Notes: generated by a model not told the origin, from the sequence alone. A stretch of DNA of 64,000 nt from RCIO01 sp964629765 (GCA_964629765.1 CAZVTK010000008.1:11394-75393); one strand, 5' to 3'. Positions 42,332 to 51,001 are shown, counted from the first letter of the stretch. A program made the numbers and translations.

Positions 42332-43158
42332 GCCCGCCCCCGCCGCGCCGCCAGCGCCTCTGCCACGCCTTCCGACAGCAGGTAGACACCCAGCACGGTG
42401 ACCACCAGCCCGAGGCCGGGCACGACGGACAGGAACGGCGCCGAGCGCAGCACGTTGCGGCCCTCCGCGATCATCGAGCCCCATGTCACGGTGTTGGGGT
42501 CGCCGAGGCCGAGGAAGGACAGCGCCGCCTCGACCAGTATGGCGTTGGCGACGATGACCGAGGCGAGCGCCAGCACCGGCGGCAGCGCATTGGGCAGCAC
42601 CTGCCTGAGCGCGATCTCGGCCGGGTGCATGCCGACGACGCGCGCGGCGGCGACATAGTCGCGCTCGCAGATCGACAGCACCTCGGCGCGGGCGAGACGC
42701 GCCGGCCCGGTCCAGGCGCCGAGCGCGATGGCGATCACCACCACGGTCAGCGACGCCCCGGTGACGCTGACGAAGGCGAGTGCCAGCAGCAGGCTCGGCA
42801 CGATCTGGAACGCGTCGACCACGCGCATCAGGGTTTCGTCGACCAGACCGCCGGCAAAGCCGGCCACCGTGCCGACAAGCGCGCCGGCGACCAGCGCTAC
42901 CAGCGCGGTGGCGAGGCCCACGGCCAGCGAGGCGCGCGCGCCATGGATCAGCCCGGCCAGCACGTCGCGGCCGAGCCTGTCGGTGCCGAGCGGATGGGCG
43001 GCGTCGGCGAAGGGTTGAAGCAGCGCCGGCCCGGCGATGGAAAGCGGGTCGGCCGGGAAGAACACGTCGGCCAGCGCCGCCGCCGCCACCGGCAGCGCCA
43101 GCAGCAGCAGCCCGGCCAGCCCTTCGGGCGAGCGCAGCAGGCGCGCAACGAAACTCAT
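42328..43158 (-). CDS. Peptide/nickel-type ABC transporter permease (DppC-like)
   Basis: A 276-residue permease with about six membrane segments. 'HPLGTDRLGRDVLAGLIHGA' is the DppC/OppC signature after the first helix, and the EAA loop reads 'RDYVAAARVVGMHPAEIALR' followed by 'VLPNALPPVLA'. It ends with 'GDPNTVTWGSMIAEGRNVL', also typical. ATG 43158 overlaps the stop of the upstream DppB-like gene by four bases. Forms the heterodimeric channel with that protein. Confidence 0.92.
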   Translation of the reverse strand: MSFVARLLRSPEGLAGLLLLALPVAAAALADVFFPADPLSIAGPALLQPFADAAHPLGTDRLGRDVLAGLIHGARASLAVGLATALVALVAGALVGTVAGFAGGLVDETLMRVVDAFQIVPSLLLALAFVSVTGASLTVVVIAIALGAWTGPARLARAEVLSICERDYVAAARVVGMHPAEIALRQVLPNALPPVLALASVIVANAILVEAALSFLGLGDPNTVTWGSMIAEGRNVLRSAPFLSVVPGLGLVVTVLGVYLLSEGVAEALAARRGRA

Positions 43159-44144
43159 GCCGACGCCTCCGCCGCGCCGACGCGCGGGTCGAGCAGCGCA
43201 TAGACGATGTCGACGGCGAGGTTGACCGCCACGACCAGCAGCGCCGAGACGACGATGATGCCGATGAGCAGCGGCGCGTCGCGCCCTGCCACCGCCTCCT
43301 GCGCCAGCCGGCCGAAGCCGGGAATGGCGAACACGCTCTCGATGACCACACTGCCGCCGATCATCGCCGCCGCCTGAAGCCCGAGCATGGTGACCAGCGG
43401 CAGCAGCGCGTTGCGTGCCACATGGCGCAGCACGATGCGTGTCCGCGAAAGGCCCTTGGCGCGCGCGGCGAGCACGAAGTCGAGCCGCCAGACTTCGGCC
43501 ATGCCGGCCCGCATCATGCGCAGGAACAGAGCGAGATAGATGAAGCCGAGCGCACCGACCGGCAGGACGAGATGGCGGGCGATATCCAGCGCGCGGGAAA
43601 AACCCGTCTTGCCCGAGGCGATGGTCTCGATGCCCGCCGTCGGAAACCAGCGCAGTTGCACGGCAAAGACGACGGAGAGCACGAGCCCGAGCCAGAAGCT
43701 CGGCACGGCGTAGAGCGCCAGCGAGCCGATCGACAGCACCCGGTCGCGGATGCTTCCGGGCCGGCTGCCGGCGACGATGCCGAGCACCGAGCCGATGCTG
43801 AAGGACAGCGCGACCGCGCTGCCCATCAGCCACAACGTATTGGGCAGCCGCTCGAGGATGATGTCGAGGATCGGCCGGCCGAACAGCACCGACCAGCCGA
43901 GATCGCCGGTCGCGAGCGCCGACACGTAGAGCCACAGCCGCGCCCCGGCCGACTGGTCGAGCCCGTATTGCGCGCGCAGTTGCGCGACGAGCTGCGGGTC
44001 GCTGGTGCCGATAGTCAGCAGATAGGCGTCCACCGCGTCGCCCGGCGCCATCTCCAGCAGCAGGAACGTGCCGACGACGACGATCAGCAGCACCGGGATG
44101 CTGCTGATCAGCCGTCGTCTGAGAAGGCGTAGGGCTCTGTGCAT
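43155..44144 (-). CDS. Peptide/nickel-type ABC transporter permease (DppB-like)
   Basis: A 329-residue permease with six membrane segments. 'RRLISSIPVLLIVVVGTFLL' starts the fold, 'QYGLDQSAGARLWLYVSALA' and 'GDLGWSVLFGRPILDIILER' are the DppB/OppB signatures, and the EAA loop is 'DFVLAARAKGLSRTRIVLRH' with 'VARNALLPLV'. 'VVIESVFAIPGFGRLAQEAV' follows as in the family. ATG 44144 is chosen over 44189 because the first 15 codons of the longer frame look non-coding. It follows the binding-protein gene after a palindromic gap. Confidence 0.92.
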   Translation of the reverse strand: MHRALRLLRRRLISSIPVLLIVVVGTFLLLEMAPGDAVDAYLLTIGTSDPQLVAQLRAQYGLDQSAGARLWLYVSALATGDLGWSVLFGRPILDIILERLPNTLWLMGSAVALSFSIGSVLGIVAGSRPGSIRDRVLSIGSLALYAVPSFWLGLVLSVVFAVQLRWFPTAGIETIASGKTGFSRALDIARHLVLPVGALGFIYLALFLRMMRAGMAEVWRLDFVLAARAKGLSRTRIVLRHVARNALLPLVTMLGLQAAAMIGGSVVIESVFAIPGFGRLAQEAVAGRDAPLLIGIIVVSALLVVAVNLAVDIVYALLDPRVGAAEASA

Positions 44145-44191
44145 TGAAGGTCCGGCGCTTCTCGGGATGCGGTCCCGATGACGCCGCAACG

Positions 44192-44276
44192 CCCCCTCTC
44201 CGTCTCGGACCGCGTCCTCGACACCTCTCCCCCTGGCAGGGGGAGAGGTGTCACGCGAAGCGTGACGGAGAGGGGG
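44192..44276. repeat. 85-bp double palindrome between binding-protein and permease genes
   Basis: An outer 13-base pairing (44192-44204 with 44264-44276) encloses an inner 15-base perfect stem with a three-base loop (44220-44234 with 44238-44252) and a small CACGC/GCGTG hairpin. The element lies 47 bases after the binding-protein stop and before the permease genes. Pyrimidine-rich arms of this kind (CCCCTCTCCGTC, CTCTCCCCCT) are common in rhizobial intergenic repeats. In mRNA the structure would separate the abundant binding-protein message from the permease message. Confidence 0.8.
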
Positions 44277-44323
44277 TCGAAGACAGCCGCGTCAACCGTG
44301 ACTTTCGCCCTTGCCCACCCCTA

Positions 44324-45928
44324 TCACGATTCCAGCGCGACATCCGCCCAGTTGGACACCGCCCAGCGCGGGTTGTTGGAAACGTTCTTCACGCTGGTCC
44401 GCGCCACGGTGATGAAGCCCCATTCGGCGACATTGATCAGCGGCAGCTTTTCGGCGGCCTGGCGCTGGAAGTCGCGGAAGATCTGCGTGCGAGCCTGCGT
44501 GTCGATGGTCACCGCCGCCTTGTCGATCAGCGCGTCGAGCGCGGCGTCGGCAAAGCCGCCCTGGTTGGAGAACGGCACGCCGGCCGGCGTGCCGCTCCGG
44601 ACGAGGATGGTGGTCGAGATCGCCGGGTCGCCACGGAAAACGGGCGGCGCCACCGCGAGGTCGAAATCATGGTCGGTATAGACCGCCTTCTGATGCGCGG
44701 CGCTGTCGTTGTTGACGACCTGCGCGTCGATGCCGACCGCCGCGAGCGCCTGCCTCAGATAGTCGCCGAACTGGCGCGTCTCCGAGAAATAGGGCGCCGG
44801 CAGCAACTTGAGCTGGAAGCGCGTGCCGTTCGCTCCGCGCGCATAGCCCGCCTCGTCGAGCAGCGCATTGGCCTTGGCCACGTCGAACGGATAGGTCGGC
44901 ACGGAGCCGTCGTAGAACTCCGGCGCGTTCTTCGGCACGATGCCGGTGGAGGCTGCGGCATAGCCGAGGAAGATCGTCCTGACGACGAAATCCCGGTCGA
45001 TGGCGTGCGAAATCGCCTGCCGGACCTTCACGTCGGCGAGCTCCTTGCGGCGATGGTTGATCTCGACCACGAGCTGGTAGGTCAGCGCCTCGTAGCCCTT
45101 GGAATGGACCTCGATGCCCGGCACCTTGGAGATGCGGTCGAGATCGGTCAGCGGTACCTGGCTGAAGGCGGCGATCTGGATCTCGTCGGCCTCCAGCGCG
45201 CCGGCAGCCGCCGCGCGGTCGGGCAGCACCCGGTAGATGATCTCGTCCACCTTGGGCAGGCCCTCGCCCCAGTAGCTCCCGTTCTTCACCAGCCGGTAAT
45301 ACTGCCCCGCCTGATGCTCGGCGAACTTGAACGGCCCGGTGCCGACGAGCTGGTTGTTCTTCGGGCTCTGTGCGATGTCGGCCTCGCCCTCGAACACATG
45401 CTTCGCCACCACCGAGGTCACCACCGGCAGGGCGTTGCGGATGAGCTGGAACGGCGTCGGCTTGGAGAAGCGGAAGATTGCGGTGTGGTCGTCGGGCGTG
45501 TCGACGGCTTCGAGATTGGCGAAGATCAGCCGGCCGAGATTTTGCAGCGGCTTCCACACCTTCAGCGCCGAGAAGGCGACGTCGGCCGAGGTGAAGGGCG
45601 TGCCGTCGTGCCAGGTCACGCCCTGCCGGAGCGTGAAGGTCGCGGACAGGCCGTCCGCGGAGCCCTCCCACGCCGTGGCGAGCCGCGGCGCGAGCCCGCC
45701 CTCGCCGTCGAAGGACGCCTCGGCCAGCGGCTCGATCACCTTCGAGGCGACGAAGAAGACGCCGTTGGACGCGACGATGGCGGGGTTGAGGTTGCGCGGC
45801 TCCGAATCAGCCGCCACCACGAGGCGCACCCCGGCCTGCGCGAAGGCGAAGCGCGGCATTGCGGTGGAAGCGAGAAGCAGGGCGCTGCCGGACAGCAGCG
45901 AGCGGCGGGAAAGCGTGAACGCGGTCAT
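44324..45928 (-). CDS. Peptide/nickel-type ABC transporter substrate-binding protein
   Basis: A 534-residue SBP_bac_5 protein. The start 'MTAFTLSRRSLLSGSALLLA' has a twin-arginine (SRRSLL) export motif and a cut site after 'FAFAQA'. The mature part has 'EPLAEASFDGEGGLAPRLAT' and 'GVTWHDGTPFTSADVAFSAL' (family signature), then 'NNQLVGTGPFKFAEHQAG' and 'VRQAISHAIDRDFVVRTIF'. These proteins bind oligopeptides, opines, glutathione or nickel complexes. ATG 45928 has GGAG ten bases before it. It is the first gene of the operon with two permeases, two ATPases and an aminotransferase; the ligand is unknown but probably an amine that the aminotransferase can handle. Confidence 0.92.
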   Translation of the reverse strand: MTAFTLSRRSLLSGSALLLASTAMPRFAFAQAGVRLVVAADSEPRNLNPAIVASNGVFFVASKVIEPLAEASFDGEGGLAPRLATAWEGSADGLSATFTLRQGVTWHDGTPFTSADVAFSALKVWKPLQNLGRLIFANLEAVDTPDDHTAIFRFSKPTPFQLIRNALPVVTSVVAKHVFEGEADIAQSPKNNQLVGTGPFKFAEHQAGQYYRLVKNGSYWGEGLPKVDEIIYRVLPDRAAAAGALEADEIQIAAFSQVPLTDLDRISKVPGIEVHSKGYEALTYQLVVEINHRRKELADVKVRQAISHAIDRDFVVRTIFLGYAAASTGIVPKNAPEFYDGSVPTYPFDVAKANALLDEAGYARGANGTRFQLKLLPAPYFSETRQFGDYLRQALAAVGIDAQVVNNDSAAHQKAVYTDHDFDLAVAPPVFRGDPAISTTILVRSGTPAGVPFSNQGGFADAALDALIDKAAVTIDTQARTQIFRDFQRQAAEKLPLINVAEWGFITVARTSVKNVSNNPRWAVSNWADVALES

Positions 45929-46282
45929 GGTCTGGCTCCGGAAAGGTCGCGGCCCTGAGGCGGCGATGCGAAATAGCATCCTAATCTGCCCTTGCGACAG
46001 ACCCAACACGAGAAACGGGTTCCTCCAGAATCCCCTCGCACGGAGAAAGCGCTTCCGCCACACCCCGTTTCGGCAGCGTTCCGGCAAGCCTTCGGCGCCG
46101 ACGGTCGGCCCCGCTGCCCGGCGGCGAGGTGTTTTCCTTCGGGAACAGTCCGCACGGGCCGGGCGACGCGAGGACGGTCGCGCGCCGACGCCATGCGCCC
46201 CTTTTGCCTGCGGTGCGGCCGCCGCCGTGCCCATGGCGCCGATAAGACGACGGCTGCCCTAGCAGCATTCGCCTGGCCTTCG

Positions 46283-46330
<48 letters not shown>

Positions 46331-46417
46331 CTCCTCGGGAATCCGGCCTCCGCTGGAGGCGCCGCGCAGGTGCCGGCCTCCGCCCGAGGCCGGCTGCGGC
46401 AAACGCCCCGCTTTCGC

Positions 46418-46446
46418 TTGACACGCGCTCGGAGCGCCCCCTATAT
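46418..46446 (+). promoter_or_regulatory. Sigma-70-type promoter of the tRNA-Met gene
   Basis: TTGACA (46418-46423) and CTATAT (46441-46446) are spaced by 17 bases. Transcription would start near 46453, about 34 bases before the tRNA 5' end, normal for a tRNA leader. The -35 box is perfect; the -10 box is good for an alphaproteobacterium. Confidence 0.75.
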
Positions 46447-46486
46447 CCGCGCCACCTCGACGTGGGCCGATGGCCTGCGTCCTCGT

Positions 46487-46563
46487 GGCGGAGTAGCTCA
46501 GTCGGTTAGAGCAGAGGAATCATAATCCTTGTGTCGGGGGTTCGAATCCCTCCTCCGCTACCA
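46487..46563 (+). tRNA. tRNA-Met (anticodon CAU), integration target
   Basis: The 77-base gene folds as a cloverleaf: acceptor GGCGGAG with CUCCGCU (first pair G-U), D-arm GCUC/GAGC, anticodon stem GAGGA/UCCUU with loop AUCAUAA giving CAU at 34-36, T-arm GGGGG/CCCUC with UUCGAAU, discriminator A, and CCA encoded. The body matches elongator tRNA-Met of alphaproteobacteria; tRNA-Ile2(CAU) is the alternative and cannot be fully excluded because it also reads CAU. Its 3' part is duplicated at 58653-58698, showing that it serves as attachment site for the island. Confidence 0.95.
46518..46563 (+). repeat. Attachment site, tRNA side (attL)
   Basis: The 46 bases from the anticodon stem to the CCA end are identical to 58653-58698, same orientation. 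The tRNA remains complete because the element restores nothing at this end: the repeat is part of the gene itself. Differences start immediately outside the repeat on both sides. Confidence 0.93.
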
Positions 46564-46775
46564 AAATTCTTTAATAATTTCAGATAGATAAAGCTCTATA
46601 CGCTATATAGGGATCGGGTCCGAACGGCATTGGGTGTCATTCTGGGTAACACGAACACCCGGCTTCGGCATCCTAAAGGCGCCCGCTGGGAAAATTTGGT
46701 CATCGTCATTTGAATCAATAAGGAAATTCAGGCCTTACAAGGCTTCATTAACCATAACCGGGCGATACGTTAACC
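46564..46775. other. Gene-free interval inside the island, next to attL
   Basis: 212 bases between the tRNA and the methyltransferase gene. It is AT-rich and contains GGGTGT/ACACCC arms (46632-46637 and 46655-46660) that could be integrase arm-binding or regulatory sites. No coding potential was seen. The promoter for the methyltransferase must lie here. Confidence 0.4.
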
Positions 46776-48071
46776 ATGAATAAGCCCGATGCTTCCCAAT
46801 GGCTCGATCTATCCGATGTTGCCCAGGCTGCTTTGGTTGACGGTGCGCGTGACGCTCGTCCCGTTGCCGGGCTAACCCACAATTTCTACCGATATCCAGC
46901 TCGCTTTTCGCCAGTCTTCGTCCGCAATGTTATCGAGACCTTTACAACGCCGGGAGATACGATCCTTGATCCCTATGTCGGCGGTGGGACCAGTTTGGTT
47001 GAGGCTTTGGCGCTTGGCCGACATGGCATCGGCATCGATATCAGCCAGTTGGCCGAATTTGTCGCGACCGTGAAAACCACCGTTCTGGCCGAAGATGAAA
47101 TCGCTGCTCTGGCAGCTTGGTCCGAAACGGTAGGTGATGCCATCAACATGCAGCGCCCGGCTGTTCATTTTGCTGACTACACCGACCGGGGCTATTACAA
47201 GCATCTGGATCACCCTTCGCGCTGGCGTCTTCGACGGGCAATAGAACAGGCGTTGGGCTGTGCTATGCTCTTGCCATCGCAGCGCCTTGAAGCGTTCGCA
47301 CGTTGCGCAATTCTCCGAACGGCACAATGGGCGCTAGATGGCCGGCGGAAGCTGCCCTCAGTCCGCGAATTCCGCGAAATGCTTAAGACTCTTTCAGCCC
47401 AAATGATTGCGGGCGCTCGCGAATTGCGAGAAGCGGTAGTTGCTCATCCTTTTCCAGCAACGACCCGCGTATTCAATCGATCAACGGAAGGGTTGGAAGA
47501 CGATGACTCGTTCGCAGCGTTCGCGCCGCCGCGGCTGATCGTTACATCGCCGCCTTATCCTGGCGTGCATGTCCTGTACCATCGCTGGCAGGTTGATGGC
47601 CGGAAGGAAACGGCCGCTCCCTTCTGGATAGCCAACAAACTGGACGGTTCAGGGGCAAGCTACTACACGCTGGGCGATCGAAAAAACCCGGAACTGCGGA
47701 CATACTTCGACAATTTGCGGCGCTCCACAGCATCGATCGCGAGCCTATGCGATGCCAATACCATCTTCGTTCAGATGGTCGCCTTTTCCGACCCAAGCTG
47801 GCAACTGCCCCGTTATCTGGAAACGATGGAAGAAGCAGGGCTAATGGAAGCATTCTTGCCGGTATTGGCTGCTGATGGTGATGGCCGGCTTTGGCGAACC
47901 GTTCCCAACCGGCGCTGGTACGCCGATCAGCGGGGCAAAACACCCGGTAGCCAGGAAGTCGTTCTGATCCATCGGCTTGCTGATGATGCCGCTACGCGGC
48001 CTGCCCAACAAGATCGCTCAAATCGATCGCTTCTTCCGCCAGATCGCCCAGGCTTTGAATCATCGGTATGA
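46776..48071 (+). CDS. Orphan-type DNA methyltransferase (SPPY motif)
   Basis: A 431-residue DNA methyltransferase. 'HNFYRYPARFSPVFVRNVIE' matches motif X, 'DTILDPYVGGGTSLVEALAL' is the AdoMet motif I (D65-P-x-x-G-G-G-T72) and 'LIVTSPPYPGVHVLYHRW' is catalytic motif IV (SPPY at ~258-261). SPPY is typical of N4-cytosine methyltransferases. The ~185 residues between I and IV could hold the target-recognition part. It is the first gene of the island on the plus strand and is convergent with the GHKL ATPase, overlapping its 3' end by 80 bases. No restriction endonuclease was recognised nearby. The C-terminal 30 residues run through the overlap and are probably non-essential. Confidence 0.85.
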   Translation: MNKPDASQWLDLSDVAQAALVDGARDARPVAGLTHNFYRYPARFSPVFVRNVIETFTTPGDTILDPYVGGGTSLVEALALGRHGIGIDISQLAEFVATVKTTVLAEDEIAALAAWSETVGDAINMQRPAVHFADYTDRGYYKHLDHPSRWRLRRAIEQALGCAMLLPSQRLEAFARCAILRTAQWALDGRRKLPSVREFREMLKTLSAQMIAGARELREAVVAHPFPATTRVFNRSTEGLEDDDSFAAFAPPRLIVTSPPYPGVHVLYHRWQVDGRKETAAPFWIANKLDGSGASYYTLGDRKNPELRTYFDNLRRSTASIASLCDANTIFVQMVAFSDPSWQLPRYLETMEEAGLMEAFLPVLAADGDGRLWRTVPNRRWYADQRGKTPGSQEVVLIHRLADDAATRPAQQDRSNRSLLPPDRPGFESSV

Positions 48072-50538
48072 TTACGGGCGCGATCGCGCGGCTCAGTTCG
48101 CGGGCGCGTTCTTCAACCGGCGTCTCATCTTCTGCTGTATCGGCCGCACTGTTCCCCGCGTTCTTTTGATCCGCCTTGCGCTGCCGATCGTCATGGATCA
48201 GCGCCATCGCGACCAGCACTACACCAATTTCGAACTGCTTCCTAACCACTTCCACCGAAAGCTTGGTGTAGGCAAGTTCGTTCTTAAGCGCTTTGTTGTC
48301 AGCGTTTAGATAGAACTTGTACGTGGGTTCGTACTTGCCGTTGACGGTTTCGCCTTCCTCCAGAACATGCAAGCAATCGTCGCGCGACGAAAAGTGGTTG
48401 GCCCAGCTGTCCTGCTTCTGTTCGATCCAATGCACTTCCGGAAAGTTGATGCCGGCATTGCCCTGGGCGTCGTCGCCCGGCGGCTGATCCGGTTTAGGCT
48501 TCGGCTTGGGCTTCGGTCCCGAGGGGGTTTCTATCGCTGCCAGAACCGAAATTTTGGCCTGGTTAGGGAATTCATCCCCGGTAGCCGGATCGCGCGCAGT
48601 GAATTCAACCTCAATAATATCACCGACCTTTGCGCCGGCCGGCAATTCGAACGTCAGCGAGCCCTTGCCATCAACCGGGTTCGGCCCGACGAAATCCTTG
48701 ATGGGTTGGCGTCCGTCATCCCCCAACAGATCGAAAGTTTTTTCGCCGCGATCGATCTTGCGCGTGAAGTAGTCATCAACGACATCGGTTTCGAACGATA
48801 GCCGAACGCGCTTGTCCAGATGGGCCGCACGCGCCAACGCTTCTCCCTGTTCCCTCCCAGCGAAGCGGAAGTAAGTTGGATGCGGCTTGCCCTGGAACGG
48901 CTTGTCCGTCTTTTGTACGTGTTCTGGCTTGAACGGGTTCTGAAGGCGAATCCCTTGGCCGAAAATACGAGCCAGGTTTGGTGAACTTTTCAGAACGCGT
49001 TTCAGCACGTCCTCCAGCGGTTTGTTATCGGCCAACTGTTCTTCAACATCCATTTTGGCACGTGCATTGCGTAGATCGCGCAAGCCAGAATGATCGCGTA
49101 GTTCCCGCTCAAGCTGGCGTTCGATTTCCATAGCGAAGGGATTGTCCTCGACCAGCCGATCGCGGCTTGGCATGAACATATCATCCTGTTCCAGCGCCGA
49201 AAGCGATGAACAATCCAGAACAACCAACAAATCTTGCGCAAGGCGCTGAAGCCCAACGCGCTTCGGCCGGGCGAAGAAATTTGCCTTGATATAACCTTGG
49301 GTTTGGCCGTTGATCGCGAATATCACACCTTCGGAAGCGCGGTAGGTTTTGGATGAGCCTGGCTTGAAGGCATAGATGCGCGCGAACAGTTCGTGGCCGT
49401 GCACCGTAAGGGAGATCGTCGCCGGCTTTACGTCTTCCAAGTTCTTATTATTATTCAGGCGGGCGAAAAGCCCGCTCATTGTTTCCGTCTGCTCCTGTCC
49501 GGTTTTTTGATGCTCGCGGCATTCGTGGAAGCGCATCGGCAACGCCGGTTCCGGCAAGAGAAGATCGATCTTCGGCCGAAGTCCGTCGCGACGTAAAATG
49601 TTGGAAACGTTCTTCAGATTGTATTCGTATAGCTTCACCAATGTGCCATGGGCAACATTTCGCCGATAAGCCTCATCGCCCTGAGGGAAGATCGGAAGTC
49701 CATCGGCCTTGAAGCGCAGCACGCGCCCCATACGTTCACGTCCTTCGCCTTCAGCATCTAGCGGAGCCAAATAGGAAAGGAAGGGGGAACGAACCTTCTG
49801 GCCTTCGCCTTCCCGGCGCACAATCGTAAAGCCCCAGCAATCATCCGTTTCGTGAACCGGATACTTTGAAGAGACCGCCTGATTATCCAGCAGCTTGGGA
49901 TGCCGGCGGGAAACTATCAACTGGAGCTTTTGCTTCCCGCAAAAGCGGATCGCGCCCGTGCTGCCTTGGCCGAATTTCCCTTGAACGAAATTGACCTTGA
50001 TCTTGTTGTTCTTTCCTAGACTTAACAGCGTATGCGGGAAGGCCTCAGGTGTTTGGCCTTCACCGAGATCGGCAACATTCACGCAGGGCTTCAGGTTCTT
50101 TGGGCCGGTAACGAAGAGCAATATGCCATCGGCGACCTGCCGGCGAAAATCCGTGGGCCAGTCCTCGACGCGGCCGCCGGAAACCTTCAACGTTCCCGAC
50201 CATGTTCCTTCGATGAAGCGGTTGACAGCTTCCCGGATTGTTGAGGGCGCGTCGGGCCCTTCCGGTGCGATGCCGGCCAGCATGCATTCCAGCATCAGCC
50301 GGGTGTCGATCGTATTGACCAGCTTTTCATTGAGCGCGAAATCTGCACGTCCTTGCTGATTGCCAGCGCGATTCCAGTTTAGTTCATCGTCGCCGTAGTA
50401 GCGCCAATAACGCGGATCGTCCCAAAGCGCGCGCTCTTTCAGAATTTGGATAACTTCATCCTCGCTATCGGCTTGGATGAGAGCCATGCACAGCTCTTCA
50501 GCTTGCTGATCATTCACGCGCCCGCCCCCCCCCCCCAT
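47992..50538 (-). CDS. Large GHKL (MutL/MORC-like) ATPase, candidate defence protein
   Basis: An 848-residue protein whose N-terminal third is a Bergerat-fold ATPase: the N-box 'LNEKLVNTIDTRL' (E71...N75), G1 box 'NVADLGEGQTPEAF' (D157-x-G-x-G161) and a lid-like 'QGKFGQGSTGAIRF' (about 187-199). A transducer-like middle follows to ~500, then a charged coiled region, a 'PKPKPKPKPDQPPGDD' linker near 680 and a helical C-terminal domain. GHKL ATPases next to DNA methyltransferases have been described in restriction-type islands and as relatives of eukaryotic MORC. The gene starts in a run of twelve G (50525-50536); GTG a few codons later is an alternative start. A small protein gene is 16 bases upstream. 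Function is inferred to be phage defence together with the methyltransferase. Confidence 0.72.
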   Translation of the reverse strand: MGGGGGRVNDQQAEELCMALIQADSEDEVIQILKERALWDDPRYWRYYGDDELNWNRAGNQQGRADFALNEKLVNTIDTRLMLECMLAGIAPEGPDAPSTIREAVNRFIEGTWSGTLKVSGGRVEDWPTDFRRQVADGILLFVTGPKNLKPCVNVADLGEGQTPEAFPHTLLSLGKNNKIKVNFVQGKFGQGSTGAIRFCGKQKLQLIVSRRHPKLLDNQAVSSKYPVHETDDCWGFTIVRREGEGQKVRSPFLSYLAPLDAEGEGRERMGRVLRFKADGLPIFPQGDEAYRRNVAHGTLVKLYEYNLKNVSNILRRDGLRPKIDLLLPEPALPMRFHECREHQKTGQEQTETMSGLFARLNNNKNLEDVKPATISLTVHGHELFARIYAFKPGSSKTYRASEGVIFAINGQTQGYIKANFFARPKRVGLQRLAQDLLVVLDCSSLSALEQDDMFMPSRDRLVEDNPFAMEIERQLERELRDHSGLRDLRNARAKMDVEEQLADNKPLEDVLKRVLKSSPNLARIFGQGIRLQNPFKPEHVQKTDKPFQGKPHPTYFRFAGREQGEALARAAHLDKRVRLSFETDVVDDYFTRKIDRGEKTFDLLGDDGRQPIKDFVGPNPVDGKGSLTFELPAGAKVGDIIEVEFTARDPATGDEFPNQAKISVLAAIETPSGPKPKPKPKPDQPPGDDAQGNAGINFPEVHWIEQKQDSWANHFSSRDDCLHVLEEGETVNGKYEPTYKFYLNADNKALKNELAYTKLSVEVVRKQFEIGVVLVAMALIHDDRQRKADQKNAGNSAADTAEDETPVEERARELSRAIAPVIIPMIQSLGDLAEEAIDLSDLVGQAA
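50525..50536 (-). repeat. Homopolymer run of twelve G at the start codon of the GHKL gene
   Basis: On the coding strand the ATG (50538) is followed without break by eleven further G, then the frame continues. Slippage by one base would put the ATG out of frame. Because GTG (about 18 bases further) is in frame behind the tract, gain or loss could also change ribosome access. Such tracts switch restriction and surface genes in other bacteria. A sequencing error in the homopolymer is the main alternative. Confidence 0.85.
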
Positions 50539-50554
50539 TTGCCGGTTCAGCGTA

Positions 50555-50800
50555 TCACAACTTGAAGTCGATTGTCTCTTTGCCGCCAGGCGAGGTCATC
50601 CGCGACTTGAGCGCTTCAATTTCGCGATTCAGCGCGGCAACGATTTTCCGAACGTCGCCTTCATCAAATTCGTAAGCGGACTTGTTGCCTAATTTACCGA
50701 TCACGCGGATTGCCTTTATGGCATTAACAGTACGATTTTCTGCAAGCTGCACGAACTTATCGCGCTTCGATTTGCCACTATTTTCTGTCCTCGTTAGCAT
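50555..50800 (-). CDS. Small basic protein upstream of the GHKL ATPase
   Basis: An 81-residue hypothetical protein, mostly helical and charged ('KSKRDKFVQLAENRTVNAIK', 'YEFDEGDVRKIVAALNREIE'). ATG 50800 is preferred to 50806 because GAGGAA lies six bases before it. Similar small proteins with 'AIRVIGNLSNRSAYE'-like motifs occur in phages and islands, without known function. It is 16 bases upstream of the GHKL gene, so both form one operon and it may be a subunit or regulator. Confidence 0.65.
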   Translation of the reverse strand: MLTRTENSGKSKRDKFVQLAENRTVNAIKAIRVIGKLGNKSAYEFDEGDVRKIVAALNREIEALKSRMTSPGGKETIDFKL

Positions 50801-51001
50801 GGTCATTTCCTCAAAATTCTGTCGGTTCTAATCCAAAATATGTCTCACAATTTTCCGGATAATTTATGAGGAAAAATGAGTCAAGAAGATTCCGCGAAAT
50901 GGGGCGGGCGCAATGAAACGAAAACGCCCTGGAAGTGACCCAGGGCGCGTTCAAATTGATTGTCGGGTTGGCGTCAGAACATAAGTCTGCCGCCAGCAAG
51001 A

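Noticed and set aside
46776..50806. Naming the methyltransferase-GHKL pair as a known system such as BREX or DISARM
   Set aside because: None of the required partners (PglZ, BrxL, DrmA/B/C helicase or PLD proteins) is present.
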